A DNA stretch of 64,000 nucleotides. Source: Neorhizobium galegae bv. orientalis str. HAMBI 540 (GTDB lineage: Bacteria > Pseudomonadota > Alphaproteobacteria > Rhizobiales > Rhizobiaceae). Shown here piece after piece: positions 34,337-44,022 of the stretch. The notes beneath the pieces were generated by a model. The model was not told where the DNA came from. It did no database searches and saw only the letters and a program-made list of their open reading frames with translations. Location of the stretch: positions 124,001-188,000 of the forward strand of contig NZ_HG938354.1 of the NCBI RefSeq assembly GCF_000731315.1, written 5' to 3'. The first letter of the stretch is position 1. Every line of letters begins with the position of its first letter. The translations under genes and the position numbers were made by a program.

Positions 34337-35815
34337 TTACTCCGCCGCGTCGGCCTGTTCGGCGACGATCGGTTCTTCCTTCATCTTCTTGTTCCGGCCC
34401 GAAAGCACGTCGCCGGCCGTCTCGGACAGGCGGAAGAACGAGAAGCATGAAGATGCGGAAATGATCGCGATGATGACGAAGGACATCGCGAAGGCGAAAT
34501 TGGTGAGCGTCCCGGAGCCGCCGGAAAAATAATGCAAGAGCATGGCCGACATCGCGACGCCGGTACTCTGGGCGATGCGTTGCGCCATCTGCGACAGGGA
34601 CGTCGCGTGGCTCATCTCGGAATCTTCCGCCTCTGCAAATGTCAGCGTGTTCAGCGATGTGAACTGCAAGGCCCTGAAAAAGCCGCCGAGCAGGATGATG
34701 GCGACCATGATGGCCGGTGCCGTGGCGGGCGTGAAAGTGGCCAGCAGCGCCATCGACACGCTGGCGATCAGCGCGTTCCACAAGAGCACGTTACGGAAGC
34801 CGAAACGGCGCAGGATACGTCTCGTCATGGTTCGCATGCCGAAGGCGCCGATCGTCGACACGAAGGTGATCGCGCCGGATTGCAGCGGCGTGTAGCGGAA
34901 AACCTCCTGCATCAGCAGCGGCAGCATGAACGGCAGGGCGCCCATGCTGATCCTGAACAGCGAACCGCCGGTGACGCTGGAGCGGAATGTCGGATACCGG
35001 AAGAGTTTCAGGTCGAGGATCGCGTTCGGCGTGTTGCGCGCATGGCGGATGTAAAGGCCGAGCATCGAGAAGCCGACCACTGCCAGGACCAGCGCACTCG
35101 AATTCATGCCGCGGGCGAAGGAATCGAAGCCGAAGATGACCGCGCCGATGCCGGCGCCGGTGAGGACGAAGCCCGGAAAATCGAAGGAGGTGCGTTCGGT
35201 TGGCGGGATCTTCTCGATCAGCGCGAGCGTCAGGATGATCGCAACGATGCCGACCGGCAGGTTGATCCAGAAGATCCAGTGCCATGAGCTGACGCCGGTG
35301 ATGAAGCCGCCGAGCAGCGGCCCGATCGCCGGGCCGACCACCGCCGGCATGCTCATCAGCACCATGGCGGACACCAGTTCCTCGCGCGGTACCGAACGCA
35401 CCAGGATCAGCCGCGCCGTCGGCAGCATCAGCGCACCGCCGAAACCCTGCAGGGCGCGGGCGGCGATCAGCATGGTGAGGCTGGTCGAAGCGGCGCAGAG
35501 CAGCGAGGCGAGGGTGAACAGCGCGATCGCCGAGCAGAACACCCGCCGGGCGCCGAAACGATCGGCAAGCCAGCCGCTCAAGGGCAGGAACACGCCGAGC
35601 GACAGCACGTAGACGGTGATCGTCGAATGCAGCGCCAGCGGCGGTTCGCCGAGCGCGTCGGCAATCGTCGGCAGAGCCGTGGCGATCGCCGTCGAATCGA
35701 TCTGCTGCATGATGAGGGCCGATGCGACGATCAGCGGCACGGTCTTGCGGGTATCCAATTTGGCAGTCTTTCGGTTCAAGCCCTTGTTCGGTAAGCCCGG
35801 TTCCTGGCGGGCCAC
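34337..35815 (-). CDS. MFS exporter, DHA2 family
   Basis: 492 residues from GTG 35815; TTG codons at 35779 or 35758 are alternatives, as no start has a good ribosome site. About 14 membrane segments. Motif A is LADRFGARRVF, and motif C-like PAVVGPAIGPLLGGFI marks an antiporter. It is divergent from an IclR regulator and shares a 190-base promoter region with it. A drug or metabolite exporter is likely. Confidence 0.87.
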   Translation of the reverse strand: MARQEPGLPNKGLNRKTAKLDTRKTVPLIVASALIMQQIDSTAIATALPTIADALGEPPLALHSTITVYVLSLGVFLPLSGWLADRFGARRVFCSAIALFTLASLLCAASTSLTMLIAARALQGFGGALMLPTARLILVRSVPREELVSAMVLMSMPAVVGPAIGPLLGGFITGVSSWHWIFWINLPVGIVAIILTLALIEKIPPTERTSFDFPGFVLTGAGIGAVIFGFDSFARGMNSSALVLAVVGFSMLGLYIRHARNTPNAILDLKLFRYPTFRSSVTGGSLFRISMGALPFMLPLLMQEVFRYTPLQSGAITFVSTIGAFGMRTMTRRILRRFGFRNVLLWNALIASVSMALLATFTPATAPAIMVAIILLGGFFRALQFTSLNTLTFAEAEDSEMSHATSLSQMAQRIAQSTGVAMSAMLLHYFSGGSGTLTNFAFAMSFVIIAIISASSCFSFFRLSETAGDVLSGRNKKMKEEPIVAEQADAAE

Positions 35816-35878
35816 CGAACCGCGCGGCCACCGATGGTGTTTCTGCTTGCTTCAGTCGTCGTCATGTGTTCTTCTATA

Positions 35879-35893
35879 TGGAACGCCGGTCCA
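35879..35893. promoter_or_regulatory. Candidate IclR-type operator
   Basis: TGGAAC-GCC-GGTCCA is a 15-base near-palindrome with one mismatched pair. Its outline matches the TGGAA-N5-TTCCA shape known for E. coli IclR. It lies between the divergent MFS and IclR genes, 64 bases from the MFS start and 115 from the IclR start. Confidence 0.42.
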
Positions 35894-36007
35894 AAACAGA
35901 TTATTCCCTTGGATATCGGGCTGTCAACGGCGCTTTTGTGATTGCCGCGTTGACCGCGCGCGTTGTCCGGATGCGTGCCGGCTGCTTGCACGGGAGCGAC
36001 AACTGAA

Positions 36008-36829
36008 ATGAAGACCACGAGGGACATGGGCGCGCAGGACGAGGACCAGCAAAAGGGCCGCCTCTCTTCGGTCTCGATGGCGATCCGCATCCTCAAGGCC
36101 TTCGAGGGCGACGATGCGGAGATCGGCGTCACCGAACTCGCCCGCCGTCTCGGCATTGCCAAGAGCACCGTCCATCGCCTGGTGGTGACGCTGATGGCCG
36201 AAGATTTTCTCGAACAGAATCGCGAGACCGGTCGCTACCGGCTAGGGCTCGAGCTTTTCGGGCTCGGTTCGCTGGTGCGCAACCGCATGGACCTTTCCAC
36301 CGAAGCGCGCACGCTGTTGATGGACCTGCGCAGCGAGACCGACGAGACGGTGCTGCTCGGCGTGCCGGCCGGGCCGGAGATCATGTATGTCCGCGTCCAG
36401 CCTTCCCGGCAGGCGGTGCGCATCAGCGCCGAGATCGGCATGCGCGCGCCTTATCATTCGACGGCGGCCGGCCGCGCAATTCTCGCCTTCCAGCCGGAAA
36501 GCCGCATTGCTGCCCTTGTCGGGGCGCCCCTGCCGCTCCGAACCCCGAAAACCGTCACCGATCCCGACAAGCTGCGGAAACTGCTCGGCAATATTCGTCG
36601 CCTCGGTTACGCGGTGGAAGACGAGGAGAACGAACTCGGCATGCGCGCCATCGCCGCACCCATCCATGACGCCCAGTCGGACGTGGTCGGCGCCGTCGCG
36701 ATCGCCGGTCCCGTTCAGCGCCTGGCGCTGAAAAATTTGAACGGTTTTGCCGAAGCGTTGCTCGTCGCGGCACGGGCGATTTCCGCTCGCCTCGGGCATC
36801 GCGGCTCGCGCGGAGCCGGCGATTTCTGA
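36008..36829 (+). CDS. IclR-family regulator
   Basis: 273 residues from ATG 36008 with GGGAG upstream. The N-terminal winged helix has IGVTELARRLGIAKSTVHRL followed by ETGRYRLGLELFGLG. The effector domain has the family signature APYHSTAAGRAILAF and later EDEENELGMRAIAAPIHD. By position it may control the divergent MFS exporter, the downstream dehydrogenase operon at 36978, or both. Confidence 0.92.
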   Translation: MKTTRDMGAQDEDQQKGRLSSVSMAIRILKAFEGDDAEIGVTELARRLGIAKSTVHRLVVTLMAEDFLEQNRETGRYRLGLELFGLGSLVRNRMDLSTEARTLLMDLRSETDETVLLGVPAGPEIMYVRVQPSRQAVRISAEIGMRAPYHSTAAGRAILAFQPESRIAALVGAPLPLRTPKTVTDPDKLRKLLGNIRRLGYAVEDEENELGMRAIAAPIHDAQSDVVGAVAIAGPVQRLALKNLNGFAEALLVAARAISARLGHRGSRGAGDF

Positions 36830-36977
36830 CGAGCGGCAGCCGTGACGATTTAATGTTCCAGAAGGGTTGCCGCGGATTGGACGCGCTCTAGGTGAATCGT
36901 TGAACCGCTCGGTTCGATCTCATCGGCGCACGTCGTTCTGGCGCGTCACCGACCTTTTCTCTCCGGGGAGGTCCTCT

Positions 36978-37730
36978 ATGGAAACCCACTGTCTTAAGCG
37001 CCCCACGCGGCGCCAATTCCTTTCTTCCGTTGCTTTTACCATTCTCGCCGGCGGGGCCGCGCCGGTCATGGCGCGCAGCATTTCCGGCAGACTTCCCTGG
37101 GAGGCGCGCTCCGCCGATCCGCCGGTACAGGTCAAGCCCGGGGGCTGGCTGTTCTTCACACTCGAAGAGGCGCAGACGATGGAAGCGGTCGCCGATCGGC
37201 TGGTGCCCGCGGACGAGCTTTCGCTCGGCGGCAAGGATGCCGGCTGCGTTCTCTATCTCGACCGGCAGCTCGTGGGATCCTATGGCACGTCGAGCCGGCT
37301 CTATACCAAGGGCCCGTTCATGCCCGGCCTGCCGACGCAAGGGTACCAGGCACCTGACACGCCGGCTCAGCGGTATCGTACCGGCATTGCCGCGTTCAAC
37401 GCGTTCACCCGCGAAACCAAGGGCGGCAAGCGCTTCGCCGAGCTCGCCCCTGATGAGCAGGACGCCGTGCTGAAGGATCTCGAAGCCGGAAAGATCACCC
37501 TGCCGAACAAGGTGGATGCCAAGTCCTTCTTCAACCTAATGCTCGCCAACGTGATGGAAGGCTTCTTCGCCGACCCGATCTATGGCGGCAACAAGGACAT
37601 GGCCTCGTGGAAGATGCTGGGCTTTCCCGGCGCGCGATACGACTACCGCGACCACGTTTCCAAACACAACCAACCCTATCCCCTGCCTCCGGTTTCGATC
37701 GCAGGCTCGATGGAATGGATGACCAGGTAG
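36978..37730 (+). CDS. Gluconate 2-dehydrogenase-type small (gamma) subunit with Tat signal
   Basis: 250 residues from ATG 36978, with GGGGAGG upstream. The N-terminus contains the twin-arginine signal TRRQFLSSVAFTILAGG, so the folded complex is exported through Tat. The mature part (LEEAQTMEAVADRLVPADE, NLMLANVMEGFFADPIYGG) fits the gluconate_2-dh3 family. This subunit carries the Tat signal that escorts the flavin subunit out of the cell. First of a three-gene operon with a GMC oxidoreductase and a triheme cytochrome. Confidence 0.9.
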   Translation: METHCLKRPTRRQFLSSVAFTILAGGAAPVMARSISGRLPWEARSADPPVQVKPGGWLFFTLEEAQTMEAVADRLVPADELSLGGKDAGCVLYLDRQLVGSYGTSSRLYTKGPFMPGLPTQGYQAPDTPAQRYRTGIAAFNAFTRETKGGKRFAELAPDEQDAVLKDLEAGKITLPNKVDAKSFFNLMLANVMEGFFADPIYGGNKDMASWKMLGFPGARYDYRDHVSKHNQPYPLPPVSIAGSMEWMTR

Positions 37731-37742
37731 GGACTGAAAAAT

Positions 37743-39509
37743 ATGACCACTATTCTACCTCGCAAGGACGCCGTGATTGTCGGCCTTGGCTGGACAGGCG
37801 CGATCCTCGCCCATGAACTGACCGAGGACGGGCTCGACGTCGTGGCGATCGAACGCGGTCCGTGGCGCGATACGGCCACCGATTTCAACATCGGTTATGC
37901 CCAGGACGAGCTTCGTTACGGCATCCGCCGTGACCTCTTCCTGCAGCCGGCCGTCGAAGCGATGACGATGCGCAACAACACCTCGCAGACGGCGCTGCCG
38001 ATGCGGGACTACGGATCCTTCCTGCCCGGCAACGGGGTGGGCGGTGCCGGCGTTCATTGGAACGGCCATACCTGGCGGTTCTGGGACAGCGACTTCCAGA
38101 TCGCCGATCACCTGAGGGATCGTTACGGCGCAGCGCGGATCCAGGACCTGCAATTGCAGAACTGGGGCGTGACCGGCGCCGAGATGGAAAAATCCTTCGA
38201 CCGCTTCGAATATCTCGCCGGCATTTCCGGCAAGGCGGGCAATATCAACGGCCAGATCCAGGAGGGCGGCAATCCGTTCGAGGATCCGCGCTCGCGCGAT
38301 TATCCGCTGCCGCCGCTGCAGATGACCTATGCGCCGACGCTGTTTGCGCAGGTGACCAAGTCGTTGAACCTGCACCCGTTCCCGACGCCGGCCGCCAACC
38401 TTTCCAAGGACTATATCAACCCGCTCGGCATCGCCATGGGCCAATGTACCATGTGCGGTTTCTGCGAGCGGTTCGGCTGCGCCAACTATTCGAAATCCTC
38501 GGCGCAGACGACCATTCTGCCGGTGCTAATGAAAAAGAAGAATTTCGAGGTCCGCACGGAGTCGGAAGTCCTGCATGTGGATCTCGACGCCTCGAAGAAA
38601 CACGCCCGCGGCGTTACCTATGTGAACACCTCGGGCGAAGAGTTCTTCCAGCCGGCCGATATCGTGCTGCTCTGCGCCTATGGTCTCCACAACGTCCGAC
38701 TGATGATGCTCTCCGGCATCGGCGCGATCTACGATCCGAATACCGGCGAGGGGACCGTCGGGCGGAACTACTGCTACCAGACCAATGCCGGCGCGCAGGT
38801 GTTCTTCGACGACAAGAACTTCAATCCGTTCGTCGCCGCCGGCGCGCTCGGCCAGACGGTGGACGACTTTAACGGTGATGCCTTCGACCACGGGCCGCTC
38901 GATTTCGTCGGCGGGGCGGGCATCAACTGTATTCCGTCGAATGGCCGGCCGATCCAGACCCGCCCGACCCCGCCCGGCACGCCGCGCTGGGGCAGCGACT
39001 GGAAGAAGGCGACCGTCAAATCCTACAAGTCGACGCTCGGCTTTTCCTCGCAAGGATCGAGCTATCCGACCCGCGGCAACTATCTTGATCTCGACCCGAC
39101 CTATACGGACCGGTTCGGGCGACCCCTGCTGCGCTTCACCTTCGATTTCCCGGACAACGACATCCGCATGTCGAACTGGGTCTCGGACCGGATGGAGGAG
39201 ATCGCCAAGGCCTTCGGCGGCCGGCAATACACCAATACCCGCCGCAAGAAGGGCTGGGATTCGGTGCCCTACCAGAGCACCCACAATACCGGCGGGGCGA
39301 TCATGGGCACGGACCCCAAGATCAGCGCCGTCAACAAATACCTGCAGAGCTGGGACGTCGCCAACGTCTTCGTCATCGGCGCTTCCGCCTTCGCCCACAA
39401 TGCCGGCAAGAACCCGACCGGCACCGTCGGGGCGCTCGCCTATCACGCGGCGGATGCCATCCGCCAGCAATATCTCCGCAACCCCGGCCAACCTCTGGTG
39501 TCGGCATGA
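37743..39509 (+). CDS. GMC-family FAD dehydrogenase, catalytic subunit of a gluconate 2-dehydrogenase-type complex
   Basis: 588 residues without its own signal peptide. The FAD-binding motif is VIVGLGWTGAILAHELTEDG (about 11-30). A cluster CTMCGFCERFGC (about 238-249) matches the 3Fe-4S ligand region described for fructose and glucose dehydrogenase alpha subunits. The C-terminal active site has HNTGGAIMGTDP and AFAHNAGKNPTGTVGALAYH. It oxidises a sugar or sugar acid in the periplasm; gluconate, fructose or other polyols remain possible. The next gene overlaps by four bases. Confidence 0.9.
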   Translation: MTTILPRKDAVIVGLGWTGAILAHELTEDGLDVVAIERGPWRDTATDFNIGYAQDELRYGIRRDLFLQPAVEAMTMRNNTSQTALPMRDYGSFLPGNGVGGAGVHWNGHTWRFWDSDFQIADHLRDRYGAARIQDLQLQNWGVTGAEMEKSFDRFEYLAGISGKAGNINGQIQEGGNPFEDPRSRDYPLPPLQMTYAPTLFAQVTKSLNLHPFPTPAANLSKDYINPLGIAMGQCTMCGFCERFGCANYSKSSAQTTILPVLMKKKNFEVRTESEVLHVDLDASKKHARGVTYVNTSGEEFFQPADIVLLCAYGLHNVRLMMLSGIGAIYDPNTGEGTVGRNYCYQTNAGAQVFFDDKNFNPFVAAGALGQTVDDFNGDAFDHGPLDFVGGAGINCIPSNGRPIQTRPTPPGTPRWGSDWKKATVKSYKSTLGFSSQGSSYPTRGNYLDLDPTYTDRFGRPLLRFTFDFPDNDIRMSNWVSDRMEEIAKAFGGRQYTNTRRKKGWDSVPYQSTHNTGGAIMGTDPKISAVNKYLQSWDVANVFVIGASAFAHNAGKNPTGTVGALAYHAADAIRQQYLRNPGQPLVSA

Positions 39510-40717
39510 GCAGGATCGTCTTTTCCCTCGCCCTTGCCGCAACGGCCCTCTCTGCAGGCCTGGCGCTCGCCCAGGCTCCCGACCAGGCGGACGAGATCAT
39601 CCGCGGTCGTTATCAGGCGATCCTCGGCGATTGCTCCGCCTGTCACACCGCGCCGGGAGCAAAACCGCTCTCCGGCGGGCTGCCGCTCGAAACGCCCTTC
39701 GGCCAGATCATTCCGCCGAACATCACGCCCGACAAGGCGACGGGCATCGGCAACTGGACGGAGGCGGATTTCCGCAGCGCATTGAAAACCGGCATCGGCC
39801 ATGACGGCAAGCGGCTCTACCCCGCCATGCCCTATCCGGCCTATACCAGGATGACCGACAGGGACATCGGCAACCTCTGGTCCTATCTCCGGACCGTCGA
39901 TCCGGTCTTCAACCCGGTCGAATCCAACCAGCTGCCGTTCCCGTTCAACATCCGGCTGTCGATGATGGGCTGGAACATGCTGAACTTCACGCCGGGCGAA
40001 TTCCAGCCCGATCCGTCGAAATCGGCGGATTGGAACCGCGGCGCCTATATCGTCCAGGGGCCGGGCCATTGCGGCACCTGCCATTCGCCGAAAACCGCGC
40101 TCGGCGCCGACAAGACCAGCGAGGCGTTGCAGGGTGGTTCGCTGCAGGGATGGTATGCACCCAACATCACTGGCAACAGCTATATCGGCATTGGCAGCTG
40201 GAGCGAGGACGAGATCGTCCGGTACCTGAAGACCGGCACCAACGGGCATACGCTCGCGTCGGGCCCGATGGCGGAGGCGATCCAGGCCTCGACCTCGCTG
40301 ATGGCCGACGAGGATGTCAAGGCGATCGCCACTTATCTGAAGAGCACTGAAGGCGGTTCGACGCAGAAACCGCAGCCGATCCCGGCGAGCGATGCGCGCA
40401 TGAAGGCGGGGGCGGCGATCTATCACGACACCTGTTCCGCCTGCCATGGCGGCGACGGCAAGGGGGCGAGCCAGCTCTTCCCGGCCCTGGCCGGAAGCTC
40501 GATCGTCCAGCAGCCAAGCGCGGAGACGCTGACGCGGCTCGTGTTGCAGGGCAGCCAGGCGGTGCATACGCCCGCGGCGAAAACGACACCCGCCATGCCT
40601 TCGCTCGGCTGGAAGCTGTCGGATGAGCAGGTCGCCGCCGTGCTCACCTATGTCCGCAACAGCTGGGGCAATGCCGCACCCTCGGTCGGGGCGTCGGATA
40701 TCGGGGCGCAGAGGTAA
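39506..40717 (+). CDS. Triheme cytochrome c subunit of the dehydrogenase complex
   Basis: 403 residues with signal peptide (SRIVFSLALAATALSAGLAL, cleaved near AQA). Three CXXCH haem sites are present: CSACH (about 44), CGTCH (about 191) and CSACH (about 312), the hallmark of gluconate 2-dehydrogenase/alcohol dehydrogenase cytochromes. It passes electrons from the flavin subunit to ubiquinone or a terminal oxidase. The gene overlaps the GMC gene (ATGA) and is closed by a hairpin at 40743. Confidence 0.93.
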   Translation: MSRIVFSLALAATALSAGLALAQAPDQADEIIRGRYQAILGDCSACHTAPGAKPLSGGLPLETPFGQIIPPNITPDKATGIGNWTEADFRSALKTGIGHDGKRLYPAMPYPAYTRMTDRDIGNLWSYLRTVDPVFNPVESNQLPFPFNIRLSMMGWNMLNFTPGEFQPDPSKSADWNRGAYIVQGPGHCGTCHSPKTALGADKTSEALQGGSLQGWYAPNITGNSYIGIGSWSEDEIVRYLKTGTNGHTLASGPMAEAIQASTSLMADEDVKAIATYLKSTEGGSTQKPQPIPASDARMKAGAAIYHDTCSACHGGDGKGASQLFPALAGSSIVQQPSAETLTRLVLQGSQAVHTPAAKTTPAMPSLGWKLSDEQVAAVLTYVRNSWGNAAPSVGASDIGAQR

Positions 40718-40742
40718 GAGGACACGTGTCGCGAGATGACAG

Positions 40743-40770
40743 CAGGCGCCCACGTGGCGCCTGTTCTTGT
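40743..40770 (+). terminator. Terminator of the dehydrogenase operon
   Basis: CAGGCGC (40743-40749) and GCGCCTG (40757-40763) form a 7-bp stem with a 7-base loop, followed by TTCTTGT, 26 bases after the cytochrome stop. Confidence 0.55.
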
Positions 40771-40804
40771 CCAAAGCATAGGTTTGTGTGGCGGTTGGCG
40801 GGAT

Positions 40805-41062
40805 TCAGTATTTCTCGCGCGTGTCCTGCCCTGCGCGAATTTCCTGGTCGATGATTTCATTCAGAATATCTTCGTCTTCGATTGTCTCATGTCCGACAAA
40901 ACGTGATATCCAGACGCGATCGTCCTCGAAGACCGTTATCTCAATGCGCTGTCCGACGACCGTCGCTGTGATATCGACAGTATCCGGTTGATACCTCTCG
41001 ATGAAATAGTGGATGTTCGCATCGTCGAGCCGACGCAATATCTTGAATAATGGCGATGTCAT
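40805..41062 (-). CDS. Small protein of unknown function
   Basis: 85 residues from ATG 41062 with a strong AAGGAGG site seven bases upstream, so it is very probably translated. The sequence is acidic, mixed alpha/beta (DDANIHYFIERYQPDTVDIT, then VFEDDRVWISRFVGHETIED). Base composition looks less GC-rich than its neighbours, which may point to transfer. The fold resembles small immunity-type proteins only in a general way; no family is recognised and no toxin lies beside it. Confidence 0.62.
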   Translation of the reverse strand: MTSPLFKILRRLDDANIHYFIERYQPDTVDITATVVGQRIEITVFEDDRVWISRFVGHETIEDEDILNEIIDQEIRAGQDTREKY

Positions 41063-41183
41063 CGCCCTTCCTCCTTTACCCACGGTATCTCGGCAATTTG
41101 CTATCTCATTTCACCGCTTCCCGCGACCGCATTGCCTCGCTACAACTCAAATCATTGCTGTTTTCAATTGTGGATCCCAAGCC

Positions 41184-42419
41184 ATGGCCGATAGCGTTAC
41201 CGATCGTTTCCTCCGTTATGTCGTCTTCGATACCCAGTCGGACGCCAAGTCTCCCTCCCAGCCGTCGACGATGAAGCAGAAGGATCTCGGTCGGCTGCTG
41301 GTCGAGGAAATGCTGGCGATCGGCATTACCGACGCGCATCTCGACGAGCATGGCTATATCTACGGGACGATCCCGGCGACGACGTCGAAGAACAACGTGC
41401 CGGTCATCTGCTTCTGCGCCCATATGGATACCGCGCCGGATTTCTCCGGCACCAACGTCAAGCCGCAGATCGTCAAAAACTATCAGGGTGGCGACATCCA
41501 GCTCACCGGCGACAAAAGCCAGGTGATCCGGGTGTCCGAACATCCGGTGCTGAAAGACCAGATCGGCAACGACATCATCACCTCCGACGGCACCACGCTT
41601 TTGGGCGCCGACGACAAGGCGGGCATTGCCGAGATCATGTCGGCCGCCGAATTCTTCATCAACAACCCGGACGTCAGGCACGGCGCGATCCGCATCCTCT
41701 TCACCACCGACGAGGAGATCGGCCGCGGTGTCGACAAGGTGGACCTTGCAAAGCTCGGCGCAGATTTCGGCTATACCCTGGACGGCGAGACGGCCGGCAC
41801 GATCGAGGACGAGACGTTTTCGGCCGATGCAGTGGAGATCGCCATCAAGGGCGTCGCCATGCATCCGGGCTTCGCCTATGGCAAGATGGAAAACGCCATC
41901 AAGATCGCCGGCGGCATCGTCGCCAGATTGCCGAAGGAGATGACGCCCGAGACCACCAAGGGCCGCGACGGCTTCATCCACCCGACCGGCATGACCGGCG
42001 TGATGGAAAAGGCGAACCTCTCCTTCATCATCCGCGATTTCACCGAAGAGGGCCTGAAGACCAAGGAGACGCTGCTCGAGGAGATCACCAGGCAGGTGAT
42101 CGCCGACTATCCGGGCTCGACCTACACCTTCACCGTCAAGGAACAGTATCGCAACATGAAGGTGGTGCTCGACCAGCATCCGGGCATCGTCGATTATGCC
42201 GTCGAGGCGATCAGCCGGGCCGGCATGACCCCGGTGCGCGGCAGCATCCGCGGCGGCACGGACGGTTCGCGCCTCTCCTTCATGGGCCTGCCCTGCGCCA
42301 ACCTCTTCGCCGGCGGCCACGCCTTCCACTCGCCCCTGGAATTCGTCAGCAGCCAGGACATGGAACTGGCGGTGAAAACGGTGGTGGAGCTTGCCAAACT
42401 GTGGGAGGAGCGGGCCTGA
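41184..42419 (+). CDS. pepT: Peptidase T (tripeptide aminopeptidase)
   Basis: 411 residues (E. coli PepT 408). Metal ligands of the M20 family are in CFCAHMDTAPD, LGADDKAGIAEIM and FTTDEEIGRG; substrate residues lie in IRGGTDGSRLSFMGLPCANL and GGHAFHSPLEF. It removes the N-terminal residue from tripeptides in the cytoplasm using two Zn ions. The start ATG 41184 is chosen for alignment with the family N-terminus; its ribosome site is weak. Confidence 0.95.
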   Translation: MADSVTDRFLRYVVFDTQSDAKSPSQPSTMKQKDLGRLLVEEMLAIGITDAHLDEHGYIYGTIPATTSKNNVPVICFCAHMDTAPDFSGTNVKPQIVKNYQGGDIQLTGDKSQVIRVSEHPVLKDQIGNDIITSDGTTLLGADDKAGIAEIMSAAEFFINNPDVRHGAIRILFTTDEEIGRGVDKVDLAKLGADFGYTLDGETAGTIEDETFSADAVEIAIKGVAMHPGFAYGKMENAIKIAGGIVARLPKEMTPETTKGRDGFIHPTGMTGVMEKANLSFIIRDFTEEGLKTKETLLEEITRQVIADYPGSTYTFTVKEQYRNMKVVLDQHPGIVDYAVEAISRAGMTPVRGSIRGGTDGSRLSFMGLPCANLFAGGHAFHSPLEFVSSQDMELAVKTVVELAKLWEERA

Positions 42420-42513
42420 GGAACCGCTGAAACACGGCACGGCACTATTGTCCTCGACGGATGGAAGACCATTTTCCGCCAGACTGGTGTAATCAAGTCG
42501 GCGTGGAACTCCC

Positions 42514-43881
42514 ATGGATCGCCCCTCGAAAACATCGCAAGCGCGAGCCCGGCAGCCCCACGCTGCGCTCGCGACACTTTGCCTTGCCGTGATCACGGCG
42601 CAATTGGATACGTCTGTCGTCAATCTCGCCCTGGATCCGATCGGCAAAGATCTGGATGCCACGGTGTCTCAACTGCAATGGGTAGTCGACGCCTATAATC
42701 TGGTCTACGCGGTCCTGCTGCTGACCGGCGGGCTGCTGGCCGATCTCGCTGGCCGCCGCAGGATCCTGATCTCCGGCGCCTTGGTATTCGGCATCGCCAG
42801 TATAGGATGCGCGATCGCTCCCACGGCTCCGGTATTGATCGCCGCACGCGCACTGACGGGCGTCGGCGCCGCCCTCTTGCTTCCCGCCTCGCTTTCGATC
42901 ATTCGGGTGATCTATCCAGATCAGCAGGCCAGACAGCGGGCGCTCGGCATATGGGCCGGGTGCAATGGACTGGCGCTCGCCATCGGACCGACGCTCGGCG
43001 GGCTGCTGATCCATGCCTTCGGTTGGCGTTCCGTCTTTTATGTCGTCGTACCGTTTTCGCTTGTCGGCGCTGTCAGTGCGCGCGCGACGATCGAGGAAAG
43101 CGCCGATCCGGCAGGTCGATCTTTCGACATCACCGGCCAGGTGCTGGCGATCCTGTCGCTGGCGGCGGTGACACTCGCCGCGATCGAATCGCCGCATTCC
43201 ACCATTTCGCTCACCGCTGCTTTCGGGGTTACGGGTTTCGTGTTGTTTGGCCTGTTTCTCGCGGTCGAGCATAGGCAAGGGCAGGCGGCGCTCGTGCCGC
43301 TGACAATGTTCCGTTCGAGATCCTTTGCCGGCGCCATGGCAGGCACGACGGCCATGACTTTCGGCATGTACGGGACGCTGTTTCTGTTTCCACTCGCGAC
43401 GCAATCGCTCGGTCGGCTCGATGCTACCTCGACCGGACTGGCGCTACTGCCCATGGCGCTGAGCTTCGTGCTGGTCTCGCCCTTTTCAGACGCCGTGGTG
43501 CAGCGTTTCGGACAGCGCATGACGATTGCTCTCGGATTGGGAACGATTGGAATCGGCAATGGCATCCTGAGTGTTGCCTTCTTGCTCGACCTCTTCATGA
43601 TGAGTGAAATCGGGTTGTTGCTGACCGGGATCGGCATGGGACTTGCGACCGGGCCGCTGACCGCAGTCGCCGTGTCGGCGGTCGGGAGCAATCGCGGCGG
43701 AACGGCGGGTGCCCTCATCAACGTCGCGCGCATGGTGGGTGCGACGATCGGCGTTGCGGCACTCGGGGCGATCTTTGCGGCGGTGGCCGGCGCGGAAAAC
43801 GGCTTTTTCGCCGCGATGATCGTTGGCGCGCTTGTGCAGGTGATGGGCGCTGCCGTGGCACTGTCGACGATCGGCCGATGA
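42514..43881 (+). CDS. MFS exporter, DHA2-like
   Basis: 455 residues with 12-14 membrane segments. Motif A is LLADLAGRRRILI, motif C-like GCNGLALAIGPTLGGLLIHA, with the typical first-helix D in ITAQLDTSVVNLALDPIGKD (D near 31). Homologues export drugs or small metabolites. It is monocistronic, 94 bases after pepT, with no adjacent regulator. Confidence 0.88.
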   Translation: MDRPSKTSQARARQPHAALATLCLAVITAQLDTSVVNLALDPIGKDLDATVSQLQWVVDAYNLVYAVLLLTGGLLADLAGRRRILISGALVFGIASIGCAIAPTAPVLIAARALTGVGAALLLPASLSIIRVIYPDQQARQRALGIWAGCNGLALAIGPTLGGLLIHAFGWRSVFYVVVPFSLVGAVSARATIEESADPAGRSFDITGQVLAILSLAAVTLAAIESPHSTISLTAAFGVTGFVLFGLFLAVEHRQGQAALVPLTMFRSRSFAGAMAGTTAMTFGMYGTLFLFPLATQSLGRLDATSTGLALLPMALSFVLVSPFSDAVVQRFGQRMTIALGLGTIGIGNGILSVAFLLDLFMMSEIGLLLTGIGMGLATGPLTAVAVSAVGSNRGGTAGALINVARMVGATIGVAALGAIFAAVAGAENGFFAAMIVGALVQVMGAAVALSTIGR

Positions 43882-44022
43882 TCGATGAGCCGGGATTGCC
43901 AGTCTTGAACGCGCCGCATTTTCCGCCTAGAAAACCGCCATCTGCAGCACCAACAGGACGGTGACCCATGGACCTCAGCCGAAACGCAACGCCGCTTTGC
44001 CTTGCCATTCGGGGAACCGTCC

